Below are positions 45,968 to 54,638 of a stretch of 64,000 nt of DNA, piece by piece. Under the pieces are notes generated by a model. That model ran no database searches and was not told the DNA's origin. It saw only the letters and a program-made list of their open reading frames with translations. The first letter of the stretch is position 1. The number at the start of each line of letters is the position of its first letter. Both the position numbers and the translations under genes were made by a program. The stretch is taken from assembly GCF_943736975.1 (NCBI RefSeq), contig NZ_CALSFO010000006.1:62001-126000 (forward strand), given 5' to 3'. The DNA comes from Streptococcus sp. Marseille-Q0941 (GTDB lineage: Bacteria; Bacillota; Bacilli; Lactobacillales; Streptococcaceae).

Positions 45968-46597
45968 CTAGAAAAATGGATTGAAGGTTTTTTCGTGGGC
46001 GATAGTCGTAGCAGGTCCATGTCCTGGATAGACGTCGTAGTTTGGGAGTGTAAAGAGCTGGGTTTGGATACTATGAAGGAGTTGTTCCATACTACCAGTT
46101 GGCAAATCTGTCCGACCAATGGTTTCTCGGAAAAGGGCATCTCCGGTCAAGACTAGATGACCATCAGGAAAGATGATAGAGACACCACCGATAGAGTGGC
46201 CCGGAGTTGGTAAGACTGTGAAGCGGAATTCTTCAATCTGGTATTCTTCATGAAAGACATAAGTGTGTTCAGCTGGTTTGCAGATGACATCTGCCATATC
46301 GTCATGTCGAGGGAGACCTGAAAGGTTGTCAACAGGAGTATAGAGCCAAGAAGCTTCACTTTCTGCCACATAGACTGGAGGATTTCCATAAGTATCTCTG
46401 ACCAAGTCAAGACTCATAATATGGTCATAGTGGGTGTGGGTCAGAAGAATAGCACAGATGGGTTTATTGATGGTTTCTATGGTTTTGCGAATAGTCTCCC
46501 AATGACTACCAGGATCGACCACAATCAGGTGCTGATCTCCTTCTAGATAATAGGTATTTTCATAGGCAACAGGATTAACAGTTTTATGGATTTTCAT
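45968..46597 (-). CDS. MBL-fold metallo-hydrolase (glyoxalase II-like)
   Basis: A 209-residue protein with the metal motif THTHYDH, then VLPTPGHSIGG, GDALFRETIGR and YPGHGPATT. The start is set at 46597, after GAGGAAATCCT; the 47-codon extension upstream crosses a promoter and a terminator and is rejected. It may hydrolyse thioesters such as hydroxyacylglutathione-like substrates, though streptococcal substrates are unknown. It has its own TGCTATACT promoter. Confidence 0.88.
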   Translation of the reverse strand: MKIHKTVNPVAYENTYYLEGDQHLIVVDPGSHWETIRKTIETINKPICAILLTHTHYDHIMSLDLVRDTYGNPPVYVAESEASWLYTPVDNLSGLPRHDDMADVICKPAEHTYVFHEEYQIEEFRFTVLPTPGHSIGGVSIIFPDGHLVLTGDALFRETIGRTDLPTGSMEQLLHSIQTQLFTLPNYDVYPGHGPATTIAHEKTFNPFF

Positions 46598-46630
46598 AGG
46601 ATTTCCTCTTTCAAAGAATTTACAGTTTCT

Positions 46631-46639
46631 AGTATAGCA
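46631..46639 (-). promoter_or_regulatory. Extended -10 promoter of the MBL hydrolase
   Basis: TGCTATACT on the minus strand, ~35 bases before the start. Confidence 0.65.
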
Positions 46640-46667
46640 CAGAAGCACAAAATAAGAAATCAAGAAG

Positions 46668-46695
46668 AAAGTCCCTCCATAAAGGAAGGGACTTT
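46668..46695 (-). terminator. Terminator of the DUF2974 gene
   Basis: Minus strand AAAAAGTCCCTTCC-loop-GGAGGGACTTT; it sits directly after the stop at 46704. Confidence 0.75.
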
Positions 46696-46703
46696 TTGAT
46701 ACA

Positions 46704-47780
46704 TTAAAAATGATTTTTCCAGGCTTGGAAACGAGCATCCAGTAGGAGTTGCGTCAGGTTTTTTAAGATTTCAACTTGTTCAGGATCCAGTGTTTTAGCT
46801 TGGGAAACTAGTTGATGAATGTGCTCGATAGCACTGATAGAAGATAAATCATTGATAGAGTTGATGCCGGACTCTAAAATAGTTCCAAAGAAGAGATCAA
46901 AGTAGAGCTCTAGTTCTTCATCGGGAACACTGTCCACCCATTCTTTGAGAGTGTCTTTGATTTGTAGACTTTCGCTACTAATTTCCTCTAGTTGGACAAA
47001 GTGGTGCCCTTCAGTTAGCCAGCTAAAAGTATTGTGTTGGGCGATACCTCCAAGAGCCGTAGATTTGACAACGATAGGAGTATCAGGCACTACCAGCATC
47101 ATTCCAATGACAGATCCCTGGGGCACATAACGCTGAATTTTAGGGATAATGTCTTGGTAGCCAGTGGATTCAGTCAGTTGAGCCTGCAAACCAGGAGCAT
47201 CGTAGGTGTAAATAGCCGAGATTTTTTCCTGCAAATCAGGCTGGATTTGACTTGCAGCATAGACGGCTAGATTCCCACCTTTAGAATGTCCAGCAATGAT
47301 TACTTTTTGCTTTGGATATTGTTTAAAGAAATCTTCTAAGTAGGTTAGAGCATGTTTTTGGGCAGGGATTTCCTTCATGTAGGTCATATGGAAATCTTCC
47401 TTCCAACCAATAATACTATCGTCTGTACCACGAAAGACAATCAGATAGGTATCTAGATTAAGACGATAGGTCATAGCAGCGAACTGCTTTTGTTCCTCAG
47501 TATCAATCTCGTTTACAAAGTTAGAGAGTTTGCTATTTTTAAAACGTTTGTGGGAGGCTAGTTGGTCTAAGAGTTGCAGCCGTTCTTTATTGGTCAACAT
47601 GGTGTTTTCTCGAGGAATACGTGTTGCGACATCGCTTAAACGATTGATGGATTGGTCCAATAAGTTATCAAAAGGAAGATAGGTTAGCTCTGTAAAAGCA
47701 AGTACATCCAGTTCGTTTAAGGGAACATCATAAAAAGAATCATATTGAACGTCAGTTAGGTAGTCAAAAATATTGGCCAT
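46704..47780 (-). CDS. DUF2974 alpha/beta hydrolase (Mbeg1-like, lipase-type)
   Basis: A 358-residue cytosolic protein. The nucleophile elbow AGHSKGGNLAVYAA and the strand VIIAGHS identify an alpha/beta hydrolase; LDTYLIVFRGTDDSIIGWKED is the typical lipase_3/DUF2974 block. No signal peptide is seen. Substrate unknown. AAAGGAGC precedes the ATG. Confidence 0.85.
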   Translation of the reverse strand: MANIFDYLTDVQYDSFYDVPLNELDVLAFTELTYLPFDNLLDQSINRLSDVATRIPRENTMLTNKERLQLLDQLASHKRFKNSKLSNFVNEIDTEEQKQFAAMTYRLNLDTYLIVFRGTDDSIIGWKEDFHMTYMKEIPAQKHALTYLEDFFKQYPKQKVIIAGHSKGGNLAVYAASQIQPDLQEKISAIYTYDAPGLQAQLTESTGYQDIIPKIQRYVPQGSVIGMMLVVPDTPIVVKSTALGGIAQHNTFSWLTEGHHFVQLEEISSESLQIKDTLKEWVDSVPDEELELYFDLFFGTILESGINSINDLSSISAIEHIHQLVSQAKTLDPEQVEILKNLTQLLLDARFQAWKNHF

Positions 47781-47891
47781 AAAAGCTCCTTTCTCTATGT
47801 TTATCCTATCACATTTACCTAGAATTCGCTAGTAGGCTTGTTCGAATGACCTAGTAGGGTTTGATTGAAATACATAGAAGATAGATTGCTC

Positions 47892-48668
47892 CTATTTCAA
47901 ACCTCTAAACGAGCTTACTTGTATGTTTTTGCTATCAATCCCATTTTCCTTTAAAAACTTCTTCATCTCATTTACATCATCAGGCTGACCTGTGATGAGA
48001 TAGCTGGCTTGATTGCCGTATTCATCAATAGCATGTTTTAAAAATGCTTGACTTTGAGAAAGTTCATCGCTAGTTTTATAAGTAAAATTCGGTGTTTTTT
48101 GAGCCAGTTCCTTCATCTCATTATCGAAAATAGTAACTCCTTTATCAAAATGGTTGAGAATAATCGGACATTTACCAGCCCATTCTTTGATAAGGGGGCG
48201 TAGAGCAGAAATGCCGACATCAGATGCAAAGCAAACTAGTGGCTTATTCGTATCTTTAACAGTCAAAGAGGAATCCAGCCAACTCATCTCAATCTCACTG
48301 CCAGCTGGTAAATGTGTCAAGGTTTCCTTAAAGTGGCTACCACTATTATGAGTCAAAATGAGAATTTCATCTTCATCAGGTGTGGAGGCAATGGTTAGCC
48401 ATCGACTGGTTTGCTCTCCCTTAGCTTCATATTTACTAGCAGTAGACGAGGTATCAGGGAGTGTAAACTTAGCGTAAGCCCCAGCTTTCCAGATTTGATG
48501 ACTCGGTTTTGTGATATGAATTAAATATAGATTTCCGCTGGGGTTTTCGATGGATTTTATCGATAATGTCTGGCTTCGTCCAAGATAAGCGATGGCACCC
48601 CAAGTTATAATACATAGCGCTCCAAGTGTTGACAGAATGATAATAAACATTTTTTTACCTCTTTTCAT
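47892..48668 (-). CDS. Membrane-anchored FNR-like flavin reductase
   Basis: A 258-residue protein. One N-terminal membrane segment (about residues 8-28) is followed by a ferredoxin-NADP reductase-like domain: RWLTIASTP (FAD-binding RxxT/S motif), then FASDVGISALRPLI (NAD(P)-binding glycine block). Anchoring places the domain outside or at the membrane face, which is unusual for a flavoprotein of this fold. It is downstream of the TetR gene and its upstream region carries a matching operator, so it is the likely regulatory target. Confidence 0.75.
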   Translation of the reverse strand: MKRGKKMFIIILSTLGALCIITWGAIAYLGRSQTLSIKSIENPSGNLYLIHITKPSHQIWKAGAYAKFTLPDTSSTASKYEAKGEQTSRWLTIASTPDEDEILILTHNSGSHFKETLTHLPAGSEIEMSWLDSSLTVKDTNKPLVCFASDVGISALRPLIKEWAGKCPIILNHFDKGVTIFDNEMKELAQKTPNFTYKTSDELSQSQAFLKHAIDEYGNQASYLITGQPDDVNEMKKFLKENGIDSKNIQVSSFRGLK

Positions 48669-48694
48669 TTTTTATGACTCCTAATCTTAATTAT

Positions 48695-48721
48695 TGAATG
48701 AACAAAAAATAAATTCATTCA
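48695..48721. promoter_or_regulatory. TetR-type operator in front of the FNR-like gene
   Basis: TGAATGAA-N11-TTCATTCA, perfect 8-bp arms. The same arms recur at 49343-49370 upstream of the TetR gene. Confidence 0.7.
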
Positions 48722-48754
48722 CATATTTCCAAAAAATAAAGAAAACCACTTTCT

Positions 48755-49318
48755 TTATTTTAGTACTCCTTTTATGAAGTTGGTTGCAAGTATTTCGACA
48801 GTTTTGCCAATATCTGGAAAATCTTTTTCCGTAATATGCATATCCATGTAGTAAAATAGGTTGTAAACTTGTAAAATCTCTTGAATCTTTTCTGGCGAGT
48901 ACCCTTCAGCCTGCATACGATTTGTAAAAGTTTTAACTAGAAACTGATGAAAAGGATTTGCGACTTTGCCTTCTTCCGAGGAATAGTAGCTGTGCAAGTC
49001 ATCGGCTATGGCAGGATTGTACCATTCTGCAAGGATTTTATTGGAAGAAACGAGTGCTCTGGACTGAGCAAAGAGTTGACCAATGAGGTCAATCATGTCA
49101 ATTTCCCAATCCAGTTCTTCGATCATAGCTTGGCGAACACGGTTGTTTTCATCTATATAGATGTCTAGAAAAATGGCTTCTTTACTCTCGTAATAGTTAT
49201 AAAAAGAACCTACTGCCATACCAGCTTGCCTAGCTATTTCTGAAATTCCTGTCGCTTTGTAACCTTTTTTCGAAAAAACGTCATAGGCTGCTGTTTTTAG
49301 AGCTTGTTTTTTGTCCAA
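48755..49318 (-). CDS. TetR-family transcriptional regulator
   Basis: A 187-residue repressor. The N-terminal helix-turn-helix reads GISEIARQAGMAVGSFYNYYESKEAIF; the C-terminal ligand domain is unremarkable. The start is TTG at 49318-49316 with AAAGGAGG ten bases upstream. It is followed on the same strand by the FNR-like gene; repeated palindromes at both promoters suggest control of itself and of that gene. Confidence 0.88.
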   Translation of the reverse strand: MDKKQALKTAAYDVFSKKGYKATGISEIARQAGMAVGSFYNYYESKEAIFLDIYIDENNRVRQAMIEELDWEIDMIDLIGQLFAQSRALVSSNKILAEWYNPAIADDLHSYYSSEEGKVANPFHQFLVKTFTNRMQAEGYSPEKIQEILQVYNLFYYMDMHITEKDFPDIGKTVEILATNFIKGVLK

Positions 49319-49342
49319 TATGATTTAACCTCCTTTGCTTTA

Positions 49343-49370
49343 TGAATGAATAAATTTGTTCGTTCATTCA
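49343..49370. promoter_or_regulatory. TetR-type operator in front of its own gene
   Basis: TGAATGAA-N12-TTCATTCA, matching the operator at 48695 apart from one extra spacer base. Confidence 0.7.
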
Positions 49371-49644
49371 TATTCTAACAAATCATTGCCAGCTTGTCAA
49401 TAAGAAGGCTAGATCTATTAAATAAGTTAAAGAAACGCTAACTAAATGAGCACAAAAAAGAAAATATAGGATAAGGCTGGAACTATAGTTAAAAATAAGG
49501 TATGATATCAATGGGATTATTCTCTATTTAGCTTTCGTTTCCGAATCTGGATTTGAAAGATAAATAGCCAAATAGTTGAGTTACTAATTCATAGATTTTT
49601 TATTAAGGTTTTTTATAGTTTGAACAAGAGCAAAGGAGGAGCGC

Positions 49645-50322
49645 ATGCATAAGATTTTACTAGTAGAAGATGATCAAGTCATCCGTCAGCAAGTTGGGAA
49701 AATGCTCTCCGAATGGGGGTTTGAGGTAGTCATGGTGGAAGACTTCATGGAAGTTTTAACCTTATTTGCCCAGTCTCAACCTCATCTGGTTCTCATGGAT
49801 ATTGGATTGCCTCTCTTTAATGGCTATCATTGGTGCCAAGAAATCCGTAAGATTTCCAAGGTTCCTATTATATTTCTGTCTTCGAGAGACCAGGCTATGG
49901 ACATCGTCATGGCTATTAACATGGGAGCAGATGATTTTGTGACCAAGCCTTTTGACCAGCAGGTCCTTTTAGCGAAGGTCCAAGGATTATTGCGCCGCTC
50001 CTATGAGTTTGGACGGGATGAAAGTCTGTTAGAATATGCAGGAGTTATCCTCAATACCAAGTCTATGGATGTGCATGTCAATGGAAAAGCTATCAGTTTA
50101 ACTAAGAATGAATTTCAGATTTTGCGGGTTTTATTTGAGCATGCAGGAAATGTCGTAGCGCGTGATGATTTGATGCGGGAACTTTGGAACAGTGACTTCT
50201 TTATCGATGATAATACCTTATCCGTTAATGTCGCTCGTTTGCGCAAAAAACTGGAGGAAGAAGGTTTGATTGGTTTTATCGAAACTAAGAAAGGGATAGG
50301 GTACGGATTGAAACATGCTTGA
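49645..50322 (+). CDS. OmpR/BceR-type response regulator
   Basis: A 225-residue regulator. The phosphoacceptor is Asp52 (LVLMDIGLPLFNGYHW), with EDD acidic pocket at 8-10 and Lys in TKPF. A winged-helix Trans_reg_C domain follows (NTLSVNVARLRKKLEE). AAAGGAGGAGC precedes the start. It pairs with the kinase downstream (8-base overlap) and a BceR-type site lies in front of the ABC genes. In S. pneumoniae the comparable pair (TCS01) also lies by thrS. Confidence 0.92.
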   Translation: MHKILLVEDDQVIRQQVGKMLSEWGFEVVMVEDFMEVLTLFAQSQPHLVLMDIGLPLFNGYHWCQEIRKISKVPIIFLSSRDQAMDIVMAINMGADDFVTKPFDQQVLLAKVQGLLRRSYEFGRDESLLEYAGVILNTKSMDVHVNGKAISLTKNEFQILRVLFEHAGNVVARDDLMRELWNSDFFIDDNTLSVNVARLRKKLEEEGLIGFIETKKGIGYGLKHA

Positions 50323-51289
50323 TCTCAAAAGTTTTTCTCTAGCTTATATCCGTTCCCGTAGCCGTTTTTTAGCTTTTACTCTGTTATTGACGGGTCTCCT
50401 TCTTCTTTTTGAGGTCTTATTTGCTAATCAAGGTCCTTACTTTAACTATTTTTTTCTTCTATCGTCCGTTTTTACCTTTATATTCTTGATATGGGATTTT
50501 GGAGTGGAATTGCAACGTTATCGTAAGGAATTGCTCTATGGGGAAAGAAAAGCTAAGTCACCAATGGAAGTCCTTCTAACTGAAAAATTAGAGAAACGTG
50601 AAGCGGAACTCTATCAAAAGAAATCAGATGCTGAAAACCGATACAATGATTTGGTGGACTACTATACTCTCTGGGTCCACCAGATAAAGACGCCGATTGC
50701 AGCCAGTAAACTCCTAGTGAGCGAGGTGGCGAATCGCCAACTGAAGCAACAGATGGAGCAAGAAATTTTTAAGATTGATTCCTATACCAACCTCGTTCTC
50801 CAATATCTACGCTTAGAAAGCTTCCATGATGATTTGGTGTTGAAGAAAGAAAATATAGAAGATCTGGTCAAGGAAGTCATTCGCAAATATGCTATTTTCT
50901 TTATCCAGAAAGATCTAAGTATTAATTTGCATGACTTGGACAGAAGGATTGTGACGGATAAAAAATGGCTGTTGGTAGTCATTGAACAAATCCTATCAAA
51001 TAGCCTCAAGTACACAAATGAAGGTGGGGTTGAAATCTATATGGAAGGTTCAGACCTTTGCATCAAAGATACTGGGATTGGTATCAAAAACAGTGATCGG
51101 TTGCGAGTCTTTGAACGTGGATTTTCAGGCTATAATGGTCGTATGACCCAGCAGTCATCTGGACTTGGGCTCTATCTAACCCAGAAAATCAGCCAAGAAT
51201 TAGGACATCAAATTCAAATAGAATCCGAGCTTGGGCAAGGAACAACGGTGAGGATTAAGTTCTCTGAAGTTAATTTACTGGTTGAATGA
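50315..51289 (+). CDS. Intramembrane-sensing histidine kinase, BceS-like
   Basis: A 324-residue kinase. Two membrane segments (about residues 18-36 and 43-62) are separated by only a handful of residues, so it lacks its own sensor domain; such kinases sense through the BceAB transporter. His122 lies in the H-box LWVHQIKTPIA. The catalytic blocks EQILSNSLKY, DTGIGI and SSGLGLYL follow. The ABC transporter it should read is encoded downstream. Confidence 0.92.
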   Translation: MLDLKSFSLAYIRSRSRFLAFTLLLTGLLLLFEVLFANQGPYFNYFFLLSSVFTFIFLIWDFGVELQRYRKELLYGERKAKSPMEVLLTEKLEKREAELYQKKSDAENRYNDLVDYYTLWVHQIKTPIAASKLLVSEVANRQLKQQMEQEIFKIDSYTNLVLQYLRLESFHDDLVLKKENIEDLVKEVIRKYAIFFIQKDLSINLHDLDRRIVTDKKWLLVVIEQILSNSLKYTNEGGVEIYMEGSDLCIKDTGIGIKNSDRLRVFERGFSGYNGRMTQQSSGLGLYLTQKISQELGHQIQIESELGQGTTVRIKFSEVNLLVE

Positions 51290-51298
51290 AAAGAATTG

Positions 51299-51586
51299 AG
51301 AAGAGGTTGGGACAAAAGTCCTAGCCTCTCAATTGTCTTTAGATTGTCGAGCAAGACGCAGTGGTTGAGTGGGCTCTATTACGCTGATTTCATCAGCTTT
51401 TACAGCCTTATACTCTTCGAAAATCAAATTCAAACCACGTCAGCGTCGCCTTACCGTACTCAAGTACAGCTTGTGGCTAGCTTCCTAGTTTGCTCTTTGA
51501 TTTTCATTGTGTATTACTCAACTGTGCGGAGGTGGGACGACGAAATCGAATTCTAACGAATGACCGATTTCTGTCCCACTCTCTCT
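51299..51586 (-). repeat. Foldback intergenic repeat, copy 4 (inverted, split by a BOX element)
   Basis: The unit runs in the opposite orientation to the other copies and begins 10 bp after the kinase stop. It is complete, but interrupted between TTTTACAGCC and ACTCAACTGTGC by ~107 bp of BOX sequence at 51408-51514. Confidence 0.85.
51408..51514 (+). repeat. BOX element (boxA-boxC) nested in the foldback repeat
   Basis: It starts TATACTCTTCGAAAATC and contains CACGTCAGCGTCGCCTTACC, the boxA core, and ends GCTCTTTGATTTTCATTGTG. About 107 bp fits boxA plus boxC without boxB. Confidence 0.85.
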
Positions 51587-51637
51587 TCTTTAGACCTTGA
51601 TATAGTGAGAAAAAAGGCTTCAATTAGAAAAAAATGT

Positions 51638-51659
51638 AATCTTACAAAAATGTAAGATT
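51638..51659. promoter_or_regulatory. BceR-type response-regulator binding site
   Basis: AATCTTACA-N4-TGTAAGATT, a perfect 9-bp palindrome. It fits the consensus TnACA-N4-TGTAA described for BceR-like regulators. It lies ~80 bp before the first codon of the transporter operon. Two AAGTCCTCTTTT direct repeats (51661 and 51691) follow, 30 bp apart. Confidence 0.8.
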
Positions 51660-51743
51660 AAAGTCCTCTTTTGTAAGGTTATGTTATGGCAAGTCCTCTT
51701 TTTTTGGAGTAAACTTAGAGCATAAAGAAAAAGGAGAGAAACC

Positions 51744-51857
51744 ATGAAAACAATTTTACAAAAGAAACAAACAAGTAAGCCGAGTCCAAAGGATATCGAG
51801 CGAGTTCAGCTCGGTATCGAAATGATGCAAGCTCAGTTTCAGTTAATGGGATATTAA
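51744..51857 (+). CDS. Small ORF of 37 residues upstream of the Bce-type ABC transporter
   Basis: Starts at ATG 51744 with an excellent AAAAAGGAGAGAAACC ribosome site and ends at TAA 51855; it has no membrane segment. The predicted peptide is basic at its N-terminus (KTILQKKQTSKPSPKDIERV) and helical and Met/Gln-rich at its end. It ends 15 bases before the ATPase start, in the same operon as the BceR-type site. I recognise no family; a regulatory peptide, leader peptide or accessory subunit are all possible. Confidence 0.6.
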   Translation: MKTILQKKQTSKPSPKDIERVQLGIEMMQAQFQLMGY

Positions 51858-51872
51858 AAAGGAGAAGTTAAA

Positions 51873-52631
51873 ATGACACTATTAGATGTAAAACACGTTC
51901 AAAAGATTTATAAAACTCGCTTTCAAGGCAACCAAGTAGAAGCCCTGAAAGATATTCACTTTACCGTTGAAAAAGGCGACTACGTCGCTATCATGGGTGA
52001 GTCTGGTTCCGGGAAATCGACTCTACTCAATATTCTTGCTATGCTTGACAAGCCAACTCGTGGTCAGGTCTTTCTAAATGGAACAGATACAGCTACCATT
52101 AAAAATTCTGAAGCATCAAGTTTCCGTCGTGAAAAGCTAGGTTTTGTCTTCCAAGACTTTAATTTGCTAGATACGCTTTCTGTTAAAGACAATATCTTAC
52201 TCCCTTTGGTATTGTCTAGAAAGCCTATTACAGAAATGATGAAAAAATTAGTCGTGACGGCCGAAAATCTTGGCATCAATCAATTGCAGGAGAAGTACCC
52301 TTATGAAATCTCTGGAGGGCAAAAACAAAGGGTTGCAGTTGCACGGGCTATCATCACAGAACCAGAAATTCTCCTTGCGGATGAGCCAACAGGAGCCCTA
52401 GATTCTAAATCATCTGCAGCCCTCCTTGATATCTTTGATCAGATCAACGAGCAAGGACAGACCATTCTCATGGTAACCCACTCAACAGCTGCGGCCAGCC
52501 GTGCAAAACGTGTCCTTTTCATCAAGGACGGCATCCTCTACAATCAAATCTACCGTGGTGAAAAGACGGATCGTCAGATGTTCCAAGAAATCTCTGACAC
52601 CTTGACTGTTATGGCAAGTGAGGTGAACTAG
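51873..52631 (+). CDS. BceA-type ABC transporter ATPase (antimicrobial peptide resistance)
   Basis: A 252-residue ATPase. Walker [10 protein letters not shown], signature [11 protein letters not shown] and Walker [13 protein letters not shown] are clear. AAAAGGAGAAG precedes the start and the permease gene begins one base after its stop. The pairing with a BceRS-like two-component system and a BceR-type site strongly suggests a peptide-antibiotic sensing and resistance module. Confidence 0.94.
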   Translation: MTLLDVKHVQKIYKTRFQGNQVEALKDIHFTVEKGDYVAIMGESGSGKSTLLNILAMLDKPTRGQVFLNGTDTATIKNSEASSFRREKLGFVFQDFNLLDTLSVKDNILLPLVLSRKPITEMMKKLVVTAENLGINQLQEKYPYEISGGQKQRVAVARAIITEPEILLADEPTGALDSKSSAALLDIFDQINEQGQTILMVTHSTAAASRAKRVLFIKDGILYNQIYRGEKTDRQMFQEISDTLTVMASEVN

Positions 52632-52632
52632 T

Positions 52633-54621
52633 ATGTTTCGATTAACCAATAAGTTGGCCATATCCAACTTAATCAAAAACCGTAAACTCTATTACCCTTT
52701 TGCTTTGGCTGTCATTTTGGCAGTCACTATCACCTATCTCTTTTACTCTCTAACCTTCAATCCCAAGATTTCGGAAATCCGTGGAGGTGAAACGATTCAA
52801 GCTACTCTAGGATTTGGTATGTTTGTCGTCACCCTTGCGTCAGCCATTATCGTCCTTTATGCCAATAGTTTTGTTATGAAAAACCGCTCCAAGGAGTTGG
52901 GGATTTATGGTATGTTGGGCTTGGAGAAGCGTCATCTGATCAGTATGACCTTTAAAGAGTTGGTGCTATTTGGAATTCTAACTGTTGGAGCAGGTATCGG
53001 TATTGGAGCCTTGTTTGACAAGTTGATTTTCGCCTTCTTGCTTAAACTGATGAAATTAAAGGTTGAGATGGTCGCTACCTTCCAGATGAAAGTTGTCATT
53101 ACAGTACTTGTTGTCTTTGGTTTGATTTTCCTAGGCCTCATGTTTCTGAATGCCCTTCGAATCGCCCGTATGAATGCCCTCCAGCTCTCGCGTGAGAAAG
53201 CAAGCGGAGAGAAAAAAGGTCGCTTCCTTCTTCTCCAAACCATTCTTGGTTCCATTAGCTTAGGGATTGGCTATTATCTTGCCCTTACAGTAAAAGATCC
53301 TCTTACAGCCCTAACAACATTTTTCCTAGCTGTTTTGCTGGTTATCTTTGGTACTTATCTTTTGTTCAATGCAGGGATTACAGTTTTCCTTCAAATCTTA
53401 AAGAAAAATAAAAAATACTATTACCAACCAAATAATCTCATCTCAGTGTCCAACTTGATTTTCCGTATGAAGAAAAATGCGGTTGGACTAGCAACTATCG
53501 CAATTTTGTCAACAATGGTTTTAGTAACCATGTCAGCAGCAACAAGCATTTTCAATGCCTCAGAAAGCTTTAAAAAAGTGATGAATCCGCATGACTTTGG
53601 GATTACTGGACAAAATGTTAAAAAAGAAGACTTGGACAAACTCTTGAGCCAGTTTGCAAGTGACAAAGGTTATAGTGTTAAAGAGAAAGAAGTTCTTCGT
53701 TACAGTAACTTTGGTGTTGCAAATCAAGAAGGAACCAAGTTAACCATTTTTGAAAAAGGACAAAACCGTGTCCAACCAAAAACAGTTTTCATGGTATTTG
53801 ACCAAAAAGATTATGAAAATATGACTGGTCAAAAACTTTCTCTATCAGGCAATGAGGTCGGACTCTTTGCTAAGAATGATGGACTAAAAGGACAGAAAAA
53901 CCTAACTTTAAATGACCATCAATTTTCTGTAAAAGAAGAATTTACTAGAGATTTCATTGTTAACCATGTCCCAAATCAGTTTAATATTTTTACTGCTGAT
54001 TACAATTATCTTGTTGTTCCAGATTTACAAGCCTTTTTGGACCAATTCTCAGATTCGGCTATCTATAATCAGCTTTACGGTGGTATGAATGTAAATATCA
54101 GTGAAGAAGAACAAATCAAGGTCGCTGAAGAATATGAAAAATACTTACAAAAGTTTAATGCTCAATTAAACACTGAAGGTAGCTATGTGTATGGTAGCAA
54201 TCTAGCAGATGCTAGTGCTCAAATGAGTGCCCTCTTTGGCGGTGTCTTCTTTATTGGTATTTTCCTATCCATTATCTTTATGGTCGGAACCGTTCTGGTC
54301 ATCTACTATAAACAAATTTCTGAAGGATATGAAGACCGTGAGCGATTTGTTATCCTGCAAAAAGTTGGCTTAGACCAAAAACAAATCAAGCAAACTATTA
54401 ACAAGCAAGTTTTGACTGTCTTCTTCCTACCGCTAATCTTCGCCTTCCTTCACTTGGCATTTGCTTATCATATGCTGAGCCTGATCCTCAAGGTTATCGG
54501 CGTTGTCGATACAGCTATGATGTTGACCGTAACATTATCTATCTGTGGCGTCTTTGCTTTAGTCTATGTACTAATCTTTATAATTACTTCAAGAAGTTAT
54601 CGTAGAATTGTTCAAATGTAA
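52633..54621 (+). CDS. BceB-type ABC transporter permease
   Basis: A 662-residue FtsX-domain permease. The N-terminal segment and three more lie before residue 250. A fourth group around 285-310 precedes a large ~200-residue extracellular loop (about 315-525). The final segments follow. This long loop between membrane segments 7 and 8 is diagnostic of BceB-type permeases that bind cell-wall-active peptides or lipid II complexes. Confidence 0.93.
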   Translation: MFRLTNKLAISNLIKNRKLYYPFALAVILAVTITYLFYSLTFNPKISEIRGGETIQATLGFGMFVVTLASAIIVLYANSFVMKNRSKELGIYGMLGLEKRHLISMTFKELVLFGILTVGAGIGIGALFDKLIFAFLLKLMKLKVEMVATFQMKVVITVLVVFGLIFLGLMFLNALRIARMNALQLSREKASGEKKGRFLLLQTILGSISLGIGYYLALTVKDPLTALTTFFLAVLLVIFGTYLLFNAGITVFLQILKKNKKYYYQPNNLISVSNLIFRMKKNAVGLATIAILSTMVLVTMSAATSIFNASESFKKVMNPHDFGITGQNVKKEDLDKLLSQFASDKGYSVKEKEVLRYSNFGVANQEGTKLTIFEKGQNRVQPKTVFMVFDQKDYENMTGQKLSLSGNEVGLFAKNDGLKGQKNLTLNDHQFSVKEEFTRDFIVNHVPNQFNIFTADYNYLVVPDLQAFLDQFSDSAIYNQLYGGMNVNISEEEQIKVAEEYEKYLQKFNAQLNTEGSYVYGSNLADASAQMSALFGGVFFIGIFLSIIFMVGTVLVIYYKQISEGYEDRERFVILQKVGLDQKQIKQTINKQVLTVFFLPLIFAFLHLAFAYHMLSLILKVIGVVDTAMMLTVTLSICGVFALVYVLIFIITSRSYRRIVQM

Positions 54622-54638
54622 AAACAGAAACATCAAAA

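Noticed and set aside
46598-46738. Hydrophobic N-terminal extension of the MBL hydrolase
   Set aside because: It crosses the terminator of the DUF2974 gene and the TGCTATACT promoter; the internal ATG at 46597 has GAGG ahead.
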